A stretch of DNA of 64,000 bases from positions 199,262-263,261 of the forward strand of contig NZ_WPCU01000003.1 in the NCBI RefSeq assembly GCF_009742705.1. Reading direction: 5' to 3'. The notes under the pieces were generated by a model that was not told where the DNA came from, did no database searches, and saw only the letters and a program-made list of their open reading frames with translations. This DNA comes from Auraticoccus cholistanensis. Its GTDB lineage: Bacteria; Actinomycetota; Actinomycetes; Propionibacteriales; Propionibacteriaceae. Shown here piece after piece: positions 10,661 through 18,163 of this stretch. Positions within the stretch are counted from its first letter, which is position 1; each line of letters starts with the position of its first letter. A program made the translations under genes and the position numbers.

Positions 10661-10801
10661 CGCGTCTGCGGCCCACTTCCCCCGACCGCCTCCCAGCGGG
10701 CAGGACGGCCATGGGGACCCGACGGCGCGGCCCTCGACCCCCGCCCGGGTCCTGTCCGGGGGCGTCGCTAGGGTGACGACCACCCGCGAGGAAGGACGCC
10801 C

Positions 10802-11590
10802 ATGAGCAGCGAGCTCGCCGCACCCGCCGTCGACCTGGCCCCCGGCCGCTCCGCCATGCCGTTGCTGGGCTTCGGCACCTGGCAGATCGCCGACGACGAG
10901 GCCGAGGCGGTGCTCAGCACCGCCTTCGAGGTCGGCTACCGCCACGTCGACACGGCCACCGGCTACGGCAACGAGGCCGGCATCGGACGCGCGCTGGCCG
11001 CCAGCGGCCTGTCGCGCGACGAGGTCTTCCTGACCACCAAGATGCCGCCGGACCACGTCGGCCGGGAGCGCCGGACGCTGGAGGAGAGCCTGCAGAAGCT
11101 GGGCGTCGACCACGTCGACCTGTGGCTGGTGCACTGGCCGCCCAACCGCGAGGCTACCCCCTCGGCCTGGGAGCAGTTCGTGGCCGCCCGCGAGGAGGGG
11201 CTGGCCACCCACATCGGGGTCAGCAACTACTCGCTGGCCCAGATCGACGAGCTGACGCGGGCCACCGGAGTCACCCCGGCGGTCGACCAGATCAAGATGA
11301 GCCCGGCCCAGTACGACGCCGAGGTGGTGCAGGGCCTGGCCGAGCGCCAGGTCGTGCTCGAGGGCTACAGCCCCTTCCGCGCCAGCGACCTCGAGCACCC
11401 GGTGCTGGCCGAGATCGCCCGGGCCCACGAGGTCACCCCCGCGCAGGTGATCATCGCCTGGCACGTGGCGCACCAGTTCGTGGTGATCCCCAAGTCCAGC
11501 CGGCGCGAGCGGATGGTGGCCAACGCCGAGGCGCTGGGCGTCCGCCTCACGCCGGAGGAGGTCATCCGCCTGGACGGCCTCGCCGGCTGA
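10802..11590 (+). CDS. Aldo/keto reductase (AKR)
   Basis: NADPH-dependent carbonyl reductase of 262 residues with the TIM-barrel AKR signature. The catalytic tetrad is visible as D50, Y55, K80 and H111 ([28 protein letters not shown]). C-terminal [13 protein letters not shown] supplies the NADPH phosphate-binding loop. It resembles the diketogluconate reductase/MSMEG_2407-like group; substrate unknown. ATG at 10802 follows GAGGAAGGA; a TAGGGT at about 10768-10773 may be its -10. Confidence 0.92.
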   Translation: MSSELAAPAVDLAPGRSAMPLLGFGTWQIADDEAEAVLSTAFEVGYRHVDTATGYGNEAGIGRALAASGLSRDEVFLTTKMPPDHVGRERRTLEESLQKLGVDHVDLWLVHWPPNREATPSAWEQFVAAREEGLATHIGVSNYSLAQIDELTRATGVTPAVDQIKMSPAQYDAEVVQGLAERQVVLEGYSPFRASDLEHPVLAEIARAHEVTPAQVIIAWHVAHQFVVIPKSSRRERMVANAEALGVRLTPEEVIRLDGLAG

Positions 11591-11594
11591 GCCG

Positions 11595-11616
11595 CGGCCG
11601 GCCCTCAGGCCGGTCG
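11595..11616. terminator. Hairpin between convergent AKR and EcsC genes
   Basis: Nine paired bases (one G-T) around a CTCA loop, directly between the two convergent stop codons. It could terminate both genes. Confidence 0.45.
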
Positions 11617-11617
11617 G

Positions 11618-12310
11618 TCAGGCGGGCGGGGCGCCGTGGTTCAGGCTGCGGCGCCGACGCAGCTCGGAGGCGGCGAACACGCCGATCTGGCGGGTGGCCA
11701 CGCCGTCCACCACGGCGCCGACCCCGCCACCCACGATGGGGATCCGCTTGGTCAGCAGCAGGGCCCCGTTGGTGCCACCGACGCGGGCGGCCATCTCGAG
11801 CACGACCCGCTCCGCCACCCGGCGGTCCAGGTCGGGGTCGAACACGGGGGCGGTGGCCACCGCCATCGGGGTGGTGGGCAGCACGCCCTTCTCGATCAGC
11901 TTGACCAGCTGCTCACCGCCCAGCAGGCACATCATCATCGCGGTGCGGACCCGCGGGTCGTCGATGTCGTAGCCGCGCAGGTGCGCGATCGCGCCCACCA
12001 TCCGGATCTGCACGACCGCCAGCCCCGCCAGGTTCCCCGGCAGCGAGACCACGCTGGCCAGCACGCCGCCCACGTTGGCCATGAACCCCTGGGCCGAGGA
12101 GAGGCCCACGTGCTGCACGACGACCGCGTCGATGGCGGCGTCCACCGAGCCGTGCTTCTGCAGCTGGCTCACCGCGGCGGCCTTGGCGCCGGGCATCCCG
12201 GCCACGCCGTCGATGCCGAGCTCGAGGACCATCCGCATGACGCCCCCGGCTGCCTTCGGGGCCTTCCGGGCCGCGGGGACCAGCCCCCGGGCGAATTCGC
12301 TGACTCCCAC
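11618..12310 (-). CDS. EcsC-family protein
   Basis: A 230-residue protein of the EcsC family, named after a Bacillus ABC-exporter accessory gene; molecular function is unknown. Recognisable features are the long central hydrophobic amphipathic region (GFMANVGGVLASVVSLPGNL) and the glycine-rich C-terminal IPIVGGGVGAVVDGVATRQIG, both typical of the family. GTG start with AGGAGAAC upstream. No ABC exporter is adjacent. Confidence 0.82.
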   Translation of the reverse strand: MGVSEFARGLVPAARKAPKAAGGVMRMVLELGIDGVAGMPGAKAAAVSQLQKHGSVDAAIDAVVVQHVGLSSAQGFMANVGGVLASVVSLPGNLAGLAVVQIRMVGAIAHLRGYDIDDPRVRTAMMMCLLGGEQLVKLIEKGVLPTTPMAVATAPVFDPDLDRRVAERVVLEMAARVGGTNGALLLTKRIPIVGGGVGAVVDGVATRQIGVFAASELRRRRSLNHGAPPA

Positions 12311-12437
12311 CAGTTCTCCTCTGCTCGGCGCGGGCCCAGCCTACGCAGCCCGGTGCTCGCCGACCCACGGTGCGGGCCCTGAGCCGACCCTGACCCGTCC
12401 CGGCCCCGGACCGCCCGCGCTCGTGCAAGATGAGCCC

Positions 12438-13097
12438 ATGGAGCTCTCCGCCTTCGGCGACAGCGAGGTCTGGCCGAGGCAGGACCTCATCGGGGTGTCG
12501 GCGGAGCTCGACGAGACGCTCGTCGTCGAGGCCTACACCTGCGGGGTCTTCCCGATGCCGCTGGAGGAGGGCGTCATCGGCTGGTTCGCGCCGATGGAGC
12601 GCGGGGTGCTGCCGCTGGCCTCGCTGCGGGTGACCCGCTCGATGCGGCAGAGCCAGCGGCGCTACCGCACCACCGTGGACGTGGACTTCGACGCCGTGGT
12701 GCACCGCTGCGCCGACCCCACCCGCCCCTACGGCTGGATCGACGACCGGATCATCGAGGTCTACACCGGCCTGCACGAGCGCGGTCTGGTGCACTCGGTC
12801 GAGGTCTGGGACGAGCAGGACCGGCTGGTCGGGGGGCTCTACGGGGTCTCGATGGGCGGGTTGTTCGCCGGGGAGTCGATGTTCCACGACCCCGAGCACG
12901 GCCGTGACGCCAGCAAGGTGGCGCTGATGCGGCTGGTCCGGCTGCTGTCCGCCGACGGCCGCGACCGGCTGCTGGACGTGCAGTGGCGGACCCCGCACCT
13001 GGACTCCCTGGGGGCGGTGGGGCTGGACCGGGCGCGCTACCTGCGCCGGCTGGCCGAGGCGCTGGCGATGCCCGAGCCGGACTGGGACGACGGCTGA
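12438..13097 (+). CDS. aat: Leucyl/phenylalanyl-tRNA--protein transferase
   Basis: Transfers Leu or Phe from tRNA to proteins with N-terminal Lys or Arg, marking them for N-end-rule degradation in the cytoplasm. The 219-residue protein has the family signatures AYTCGVFPMP near the N-terminus, WFAPMERGVLPL, and GGLYGVSMGGLFAGESMF with SKVALMRLV. The ATG has CAAGAT 6 bases upstream and no Shine-Dalgarno, so it is probably leaderless. The glycosylase gene starts 16 bases downstream. Confidence 0.95.
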   Translation: MELSAFGDSEVWPRQDLIGVSAELDETLVVEAYTCGVFPMPLEEGVIGWFAPMERGVLPLASLRVTRSMRQSQRRYRTTVDVDFDAVVHRCADPTRPYGWIDDRIIEVYTGLHERGLVHSVEVWDEQDRLVGGLYGVSMGGLFAGESMFHDPEHGRDASKVALMRLVRLLSADGRDRLLDVQWRTPHLDSLGAVGLDRARYLRRLAEALAMPEPDWDDG

Positions 13098-13112
13098 GGC
13101 CATAATGGCGCC

Positions 13113-13976
13113 ATGCCGGAGATGCCCGAGGTGGAGTCGCTGCGGGAGTTCCTCGAGGGTCGGTGCGTCGGGCGGGTGGTGGCCCGGGCCGAGCTGGCCG
13201 CGTTCAGCGCGCTGAAGACCTTCGACCCGCCGTTGTCGGCGCTGCATGGGCTGGAGGTGACGGCGGTCCGGCGCTTCGGCAAGTTCCTCGCCCTCGACGC
13301 CGACGGCGTGTGGCTGGTGGTGCACCTGGCCCGGGCGGGCTGGCTGCGTTGGCGCGAGCAGATCCCGCCCACCCCGGCCCGGCCGGGGAAGGGCCCGCTG
13401 GCGCTGCGCGTGGTGCTCGACGACGACTCGGGGTTCGACCTGACCGAGGCCGGCACCCAGCGCAAGCTCGCCGTCTACGTGGTCACCTCGCCCGACCAGG
13501 TGCCCGGGATCGCCACGCTGGGCCCCGACCCCACCAGCGAGGAGTTCGGGCGCCCGCAGCTGGACGAGATCCTCACCGCGGCCGGACGTGCCCAGCTCAA
13601 GGGGGTGCTGCGCGACCAGCGGGTGCTGGCCGGGATCGGCAACGCCTACTCCGACGAGATCCTGCACGCCGCGCGGATGAGCCCGTTCAAGGCGGCCAGC
13701 TCCCTCGACGACGCAGAGCGCGACACCCTGCTGGCCGCGATCAAGGGCGAGCTGGCCGAGGCGATCGAGCGCTCCCGCGGGCGCCCCGCCGCCGAGCTGA
13801 AGGACCAGAAGCGCGCCGGCATGGCCGTCCACGGCCGGGCCGGCCAGCCCTGCCCGGTCTGCGGGGACACGGTGGCCGAGGTCAGCTTCGCCGACAGCTC
13901 GTTGCAGTACTGCCCGACCTGCCAGACCGCGGGCAAGAAGCTGGCCGACCGGCGGATGTCGCGGCTGCTCAAGTGA
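13113..13976 (+). CDS. Fpg/Nei-family DNA glycosylase with altered zinc finger
   Basis: Base-excision repair glycosylase/AP lyase of 287 residues. The N-terminus MPEMPEVES keeps the catalytic Pro2 and Glu3; the helix-two-turn-helix region includes GIGNAYSDEILHAARMSP; and a C-terminal zinc finger with CPVCG and CPTCQ (four Cys) is present. The zinc-finger Arg that in E. coli Fpg (QRATFYC) contacts lesion DNA is replaced by Ser (FADSSLQYC), so substrate range may differ from classical Fpg. CATAAT lies 6 bases before the ATG. The start is fixed by the need for Pro at position 2. Confidence 0.9.
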   Translation: MPEMPEVESLREFLEGRCVGRVVARAELAAFSALKTFDPPLSALHGLEVTAVRRFGKFLALDADGVWLVVHLARAGWLRWREQIPPTPARPGKGPLALRVVLDDDSGFDLTEAGTQRKLAVYVVTSPDQVPGIATLGPDPTSEEFGRPQLDEILTAAGRAQLKGVLRDQRVLAGIGNAYSDEILHAARMSPFKAASSLDDAERDTLLAAIKGELAEAIERSRGRPAAELKDQKRAGMAVHGRAGQPCPVCGDTVAEVSFADSSLQYCPTCQTAGKKLADRRMSRLLK

Positions 13977-14003
13977 GCGGCCCACCTCGGGTGGGGCGCG
14001 GCG

Positions 14004-15182
14004 TCAGTGCGTGGGCGCCCCGGTCAGGCTGGCCGCCAGCCGCCCGTTGACCAGCGGCAGCCCCGAGGCGGCCACCACCGTCCGCCGGGCCAGCTGGTCC
14101 CACCGGGTGCGGGGCACGAACGCGGCAGCGGCCCGGCGGCCGGCCCGCTGCACCGGCTCGACCACGGACCGCCAGGACGTCTCGTGCGCGGCCAGGGCGC
14201 TGTCGAGGTCGTCGGTGCGACGCAGCTGGTCGGCCAGCGCCGTCGCCCCCGCCACGGCCAGCGACGCCCCCTGCCCGGCCAGCAGCGAGACCGCGTGGGC
14301 GGCGTCGCCGACCAGCAGCACCCGGCCGTACCGCCAGCGGGGGAGGACCGTCTGGGCCACCGAGTCCAGGTACAGGTCGGCCGGCACCAGGTCGACCAGC
14401 GGCGCGGCCACCCGGCCGTGACGCCGCAGCTCCGCGCGGGTGGCCGCCACCGGGTCGTCGGGCAGCCGGTCGGCGGCGGTCACCACGAAGGCCGAGACCC
14501 GGCCGCTGCCGTCCCCGGGCCGTCCGGGGCGGCCCGCGTCCAGGGCGAACAGGCCGACCTGGCCACCGGTGGTGTCGGTGAGGTGCACCTCGTCGCCGAG
14601 CCGTCGGGCCAGCTCAGGCGCCGGGCAGGTGAAGGCCGCCACCGTGTAGCCCAGCGGGCGGACCACGTCGTCCTCGGGCCCGACCACCAGCCGGCGGACG
14701 CCGGAGTGCAGCCCGTCGGCGGCCAGCAGCAGGTCCCCGGACAGGGTGGTGCCGTCGTCCAGGGTGACCCTGACCGGCTCGGCCCCGGCCCGCTGCTCCA
14801 CCGCGGTCATCGTGCGGCCGTGGCGCAGCTCGACCTGCGGCGGCAGCGCACCGCGGAGCACGTCCTCGATCTCGGGCCGCAGCACCGAGAAGTAGCGGCC
14901 GCGGGCCGCCCGCAGGAACGAGTCGAGCCGCAGCCTCCCGGTGGTGCGCCCGGCCAGGTCGACGTAGCGGGCCGCCGCGTACAGCCGGCCGTGCCGGCGC
15001 AGCGGTTCCAGCACGCCCAGCCGGTCGGCGGCCCGCCACCCCGGCCCGAAGAAGTCGATCATGTACCCGCCGCGCCGGGGTGCCGGCGCGCACTCCACCA
15101 CGGTGACGTCCCACCCCAGCCGGCTCAGTGCCAGGGCGCAGGAGAGGCCGGCGATGCCGGCGCCGCTGATCAGGACCCTCAT
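14004..15182 (-). CDS. FAD-dependent monooxygenase (aromatic hydroxylase-like)
   Basis: A 392-residue flavoprotein of the p-hydroxybenzoate hydroxylase/TetX-like group. It has the dinucleotide-binding GAGIAGLSCALALSRLG at the N-terminus, the second FAD motif with the DG pair (LLAADGLHSGVRRLV), and the GD motif RVLLVGDAAHAVSLLAGQGASLA. It would oxidise an aromatic or drug-like compound using NAD(P)H and O2. The ATG overlaps the stop of the upstream TetR gene (ATGA), so the two are translationally coupled. TetR-monooxygenase pairs often respond to the monooxygenase substrate; the substrate here is unknown. Confidence 0.88.
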   Translation of the reverse strand: MRVLISGAGIAGLSCALALSRLGWDVTVVECAPAPRRGGYMIDFFGPGWRAADRLGVLEPLRRHGRLYAAARYVDLAGRTTGRLRLDSFLRAARGRYFSVLRPEIEDVLRGALPPQVELRHGRTMTAVEQRAGAEPVRVTLDDGTTLSGDLLLAADGLHSGVRRLVVGPEDDVVRPLGYTVAAFTCPAPELARRLGDEVHLTDTTGGQVGLFALDAGRPGRPGDGSGRVSAFVVTAADRLPDDPVAATRAELRRHGRVAAPLVDLVPADLYLDSVAQTVLPRWRYGRVLLVGDAAHAVSLLAGQGASLAVAGATALADQLRRTDDLDSALAAHETSWRSVVEPVQRAGRRAAAAFVPRTRWDQLARRTVVAASGLPLVNGRLAASLTGAPTH

Positions 15183-15757
15183 GGTGCTCCTCCTTGGTCG
15201 TCGGGGACCAGCCGTCCGAGCAGGTCGGCGAGCCGGTGCAGCGGCAGCGCCGGGTCGAGGACGCGGTGCAGCGCGATGCCGTCCAGCGCCGCCCCCAGCA
15301 GCGCGGCCAGGTCGCCGGCCTCGGCGGCTGGGACGCCGCCGGCCCGCAGCCACCGCGTCAGCTCGGTGCGGAAGTCCGCCAGCACGCCGCTCAGCGCCGC
15401 GGCCACCGCCTCGTCGCGGGACGCCGCCAGGTAGGTCTCGGTGAACAGCAGGTGGGCCGGCTGCCCGGGTCCCAGCCCGGCCAGCGAGCCGACCAGGCCA
15501 GCCAGCCCGGAGCGGACGTCGTCCAGCTCGGACAGGGCGACGAGGGCCTGCGAGACGAACCCGGACAGCACCGCCGTGGCCGCCTCGGTGAGCAGCTGCT
15601 GCTGGGAGGCGAAGTGGTAGTGCACCACCCCGGGACGCACCCCGGCGCGCTCGGCGACCAGCCGGGTGCTGACCCGTCCCCAGCCGAGCTCGGCGATCAG
15701 CTCGCCTGCCGCCTGCAGCACCGCAGCCCGCGTGCTTCGCCCGCGTCCGTTGCCCAC
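15179..15757 (-). CDS. TetR-family transcriptional regulator
   Basis: Repressor of 192 residues. The N-terminal HTH (about residues 10-50) contains VSTRLVAERAGVRPGVVHYHF, the classic TetR recognition helix, and the rest is the helical ligand-binding domain. It is encoded first in a two-gene unit with the FAD monooxygenase (4-base stop/start overlap). GTG 15757 is chosen because CACAGT lies 6 bases upstream; a longer reading from 15793 would run through its own likely operator. It probably controls itself, the monooxygenase and perhaps the divergent ASCH gene. Confidence 0.9.
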   Translation of the reverse strand: MGNGRGRSTRAAVLQAAGELIAELGWGRVSTRLVAERAGVRPGVVHYHFASQQQLLTEAATAVLSGFVSQALVALSELDDVRSGLAGLVGSLAGLGPGQPAHLLFTETYLAASRDEAVAAALSGVLADFRTELTRWLRAGGVPAAEAGDLAALLGAALDGIALHRVLDPALPLHRLADLLGRLVPDDQGGAP

Positions 15758-15763
15758 GTCCCC

Positions 15764-15769
15764 ACTGTG
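15764..15769 (-). promoter_or_regulatory. -10 hexamer CACAGT of the tetR gene (leaderless)
   Basis: CACAGT on the minus strand lies 6 bases before GTG 15757. The palindrome at 15778-15793 would cover the corresponding -35 region. Confidence 0.45.
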
Positions 15770-15777
15770 ACACGGAT

Positions 15778-15793
15778 TTGGACGATCGTCCAA
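15778..15793. promoter_or_regulatory. Perfect 16-bp palindrome TTGGACGATCGTCCAA, TetR operator
   Basis: A perfect palindrome between the tetR gene and the divergent ASCH gene. It overlaps the -35 positions of both leaderless promoters, so binding of a TetR dimer would repress both directions. Length and symmetry are typical for TetR operators. Confidence 0.8.
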
Positions 15794-15806
15794 GAAACGC
15801 CGTGGT

Positions 15807-15812
15807 TAGCCT
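15807..15812 (+). promoter_or_regulatory. -10 hexamer TAGCCT of the ASCH gene (leaderless)
   Basis: TAGCCT lies 6 bases before GTG 15819, with no ribosome binding site. The tetR palindrome lies about 13-28 bases upstream. Confidence 0.5.
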
Positions 15813-15818
15813 GGGTCC

Positions 15819-16406
15819 GTGCTGATCAACGCCCGCACGGCGGCCGGCATCGCCGACGGCTCCATCACGCTGCTCTTCCGTCGCTGGGAGGCGCCGCGGG
15901 TGCGCACGGGGGGCAGCCAGGTCACGTCGGCGGGCGTGGTCTCCTTCGACCGCGTGGTGGAGGTGCCCGACGTCGACGACATCACCGAGTCCGAGCTCGC
16001 CGCGGCGGGGCTGCGCGACCGCGACGAGCTGCGCGCGCTGCTCGACCGGCGGCCCGGGCGGATCCACCGGATCGAGGTGAGCTTCGCCGGACCCGACCCG
16101 CGGGTCGCGCTGCGCGAGCAGCTGCCCGGCCCCGCGGAGCTGGAGGCGCTGAGCAGGCGGCTGGCGCGGATGGACGCCGGACGTCACGGGGCCTGGGCGG
16201 TGCCGACGCTGCGCTGGGTGGCCCAGCACCCCGGGGTGGTGTCCACCGAGCTGGCCGAGCACCTGGGTCGCGAGCGGTACGCCCTCAAGGCCGACATCCG
16301 CCGGCTCAAGGCCCTCGGGCTCACCATCAGCCTGGACGTGGGCTACCGCCTGTCGCCGCGGGGCGAGGCCCTGCTGCGCCACCTCGACGCCGTCGACGGC
16401 GGCTGA
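15819..16406 (+). CDS. ASCH-domain protein with C-terminal winged-helix segment
   Basis: A 195-residue protein. The N-terminal about 100 residues resemble ASCH/PUA-like RNA-binding domains (LINARTAAGIADGSITLLFRR, with GSQVTSAG). The C-terminal about 70 residues form a probable winged helix (VVSTELAEHLGRERYALKADIRRLKALGLT). This suggests a nucleic-acid-binding role. It is divergent from tetR and shares its operator region. No pathway can be assigned. Confidence 0.72.
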   Translation: MLINARTAAGIADGSITLLFRRWEAPRVRTGGSQVTSAGVVSFDRVVEVPDVDDITESELAAAGLRDRDELRALLDRRPGRIHRIEVSFAGPDPRVALREQLPGPAELEALSRRLARMDAGRHGAWAVPTLRWVAQHPGVVSTELAEHLGRERYALKADIRRLKALGLTISLDVGYRLSPRGEALLRHLDAVDGG

Positions 16407-16451
16407 GGCGGCGCACCGAACGGCCGCGAGCTGGTCGACGGCAGGCCGTGT

Positions 16452-16461
16452 ACACCGGTGT
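16452..16461. promoter_or_regulatory. 10-bp palindrome ACACCGGTGT upstream of the sulfatase gene
   Basis: A perfect short palindrome about 45 bases before the sulfatase start, close to a possible -10 (TACACT, 16473-16478). It may be an operator, but short GC palindromes are common in this base composition. Confidence 0.3.
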
Positions 16462-16506
16462 CAACCGCTGCCTACACTCGCTCCGCACGACGACGTGAGG
16501 AGCAGC

Positions 16507-18054
16507 GTGGACCCCGACCCTGCCACCCCCGCAGCGACCGACCCGCTGCCCGACGTGCTGGTGGTGATGACCGACCAGCACCGGGCCGGGCTCACCCGGC
16601 GCTCCGGCTACCCGCTCGACACCATGCCGTTCACCGACCGGCTGGCGGCCACCGGCACCGACTTCACCCGGGCCCACACGGCGAACCCGACCTGCGTCCC
16701 GGCCCGCACCAGCCTGCTGACCGGACGCTTCCCCTCGGCCCACCGCGTCCGGCAGAACAGCACCGCGCGCCACGCCTGCTACGAACGGGACCTGCTCGAC
16801 GTCCTGCGCGACGCCGGCTACCGCCTGCACTTCGCCGGCAAGCCGCACATCCACCGGGGGCCCGAGGACTTCGACGCCTGGGCCGGGCCCTACTGGCACA
16901 CCTCCGGACCGCAGCGCAGCGAGGAGCAGCGGCGCTTCGACGCCTGGCTGCACGCCCTCGACCACGGCCCGAGCGAGACCGCGACGCCCTTCCCGCTTGA
17001 GGTCCAGCTGCCGTACCGGATCGTCGACGACGCGATCGCCCAGCTGGACGAGGCCCCGACCGGGCAGCCGGGCTTCTTCTGGGTCTCCTTCCCCGAGCCG
17101 CACAACCCCTACCAGGTGCCCGAGCCGTACTTCTCGCTCTTCGCCGAGGAGGACGTCCCCGAGCGCGCCAGCGGTCCGGAGGCGGCCGAGCGCAAGGGCG
17201 GGGACCACCTGTGGATGCGCCGGCTGATCGAGTCGAAGCGACCCGGCTACGACGAGCGGTGGCGGCGCTACGCGGCCAGCTACCTGGGCATGCTGCGGCT
17301 GGTCGACGACCAGCTCGAGCGGCTGGTGGACGCCGTGGGCCAGCGCGGCCGCGACACCGTGGTGGTCCTCCTCAGCGACCACGGCGACTACGTCGGGGAG
17401 TACGGGCTGCAGCGCAAGGGCGCCGGCCTGTCCGACTTCCTGACCCGGATCCCGCTGGTGGTCGCCGGCCCCGGCGTGGTGGCGCAGCAGCGCGACGAGC
17501 TGGTCTCGCTGGTGGACCTGCTGCCCACCCTCTGCGAGCTGCTCGGCCTCGACGTCCCGGCCGGCGTCCAGGGCCGCAGTCTCGCGCCCCTGCTCGCGGG
17601 GGAGGACGTACCGGTGGGGGAGTTCGCCAGCATCTACGCCGAGGTGGGCTTCGGCGGCGCGCGGTACCGCGTCGACGAGCACCCGCCGCTGCACTTCGAC
17701 TACGCCGGAACCACCTACGACGAGCTCAACTCCGTCACCATGAGCGGTGGCCAGCGCATGGTGCGGGCCGGCGACTGGAAGCTCGTGGTCGACGACGAGG
17801 GCCGCAGCGAGCTGTACCACCTCGGCGACGACCCGGCCGAGCTGTGCGACCTCTCCGAGGACGGCGAGCACGCCGACCGGCTGCTCACCCTGACCCGCCT
17901 GCTCGCCGCCTGGATGATCCGCACCGGCGACGAGCTCCCCACCGGCGCCTACCGGCCCAAGCGCGTGCCGCACAACTGGCGCTGGGCCGAGCACGCCCCG
18001 CCCGGCCTGGCCGAACTCGTCGGCCCGGCCTACGGTGCGGCACCGCCTCGATGA
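16507..18054 (+). CDS. Type I sulfatase-family hydrolase
   Basis: Alkaline-phosphatase-superfamily enzyme of 515 residues hydrolysing sulfate (or phosphonate) esters. The formylglycine motif C-x-P-x-R is visible as C63-V-P-A-R67 followed by TSLLTG. Metal ligands appear in VVMTDQHR near the N-terminus and in LLSDHGDYVGEYGLQRKG. No signal peptide is evident. It would need the formylglycine-generating enzyme, which is not in the window. GTG 16507 is preferred over GTG 16495 because GTGAGGAG then serves as ribosome binding site. Substrate unknown. Confidence 0.88.
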   Translation: MDPDPATPAATDPLPDVLVVMTDQHRAGLTRRSGYPLDTMPFTDRLAATGTDFTRAHTANPTCVPARTSLLTGRFPSAHRVRQNSTARHACYERDLLDVLRDAGYRLHFAGKPHIHRGPEDFDAWAGPYWHTSGPQRSEEQRRFDAWLHALDHGPSETATPFPLEVQLPYRIVDDAIAQLDEAPTGQPGFFWVSFPEPHNPYQVPEPYFSLFAEEDVPERASGPEAAERKGGDHLWMRRLIESKRPGYDERWRRYAASYLGMLRLVDDQLERLVDAVGQRGRDTVVVLLSDHGDYVGEYGLQRKGAGLSDFLTRIPLVVAGPGVVAQQRDELVSLVDLLPTLCELLGLDVPAGVQGRSLAPLLAGEDVPVGEFASIYAEVGFGGARYRVDEHPPLHFDYAGTTYDELNSVTMSGGQRMVRAGDWKLVVDDEGRSELYHLGDDPAELCDLSEDGEHADRLLTLTRLLAAWMIRTGDELPTGAYRPKRVPHNWRWAEHAPPGLAELVGPAYGAAPPR

Positions 18055-18108
18055 GGCCACGGCTGGTGGCCCGCGAGAGCACGGCGGCCACCGGCCGCTG
18101 ACGTGGCA

Positions 18109-18138
18109 GGCGGGTGGCACCGTCCGGTGCCACCCGCC
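18109..18138. terminator. Hairpin terminator between sulfatase and T7SS locus
   Basis: A perfect 12-bp stem (18109-18120 with 18127-18138) around a 6-base loop lies between two convergent genes and could stop transcription from both sides. Confidence 0.75.
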
Positions 18139-18163
18139 CGTCGTGTCCAGGAAGACCCGCAGG

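Noticed and set aside
15182-16382. N-terminal extension of the FAD monooxygenase into one 792-residue protein
   Set aside because: The extension is out-of-frame sequence across the tetR and ASCH genes. The real start is ATG 15182, followed at once by the FAD-binding motif and overlapping the tetR stop.
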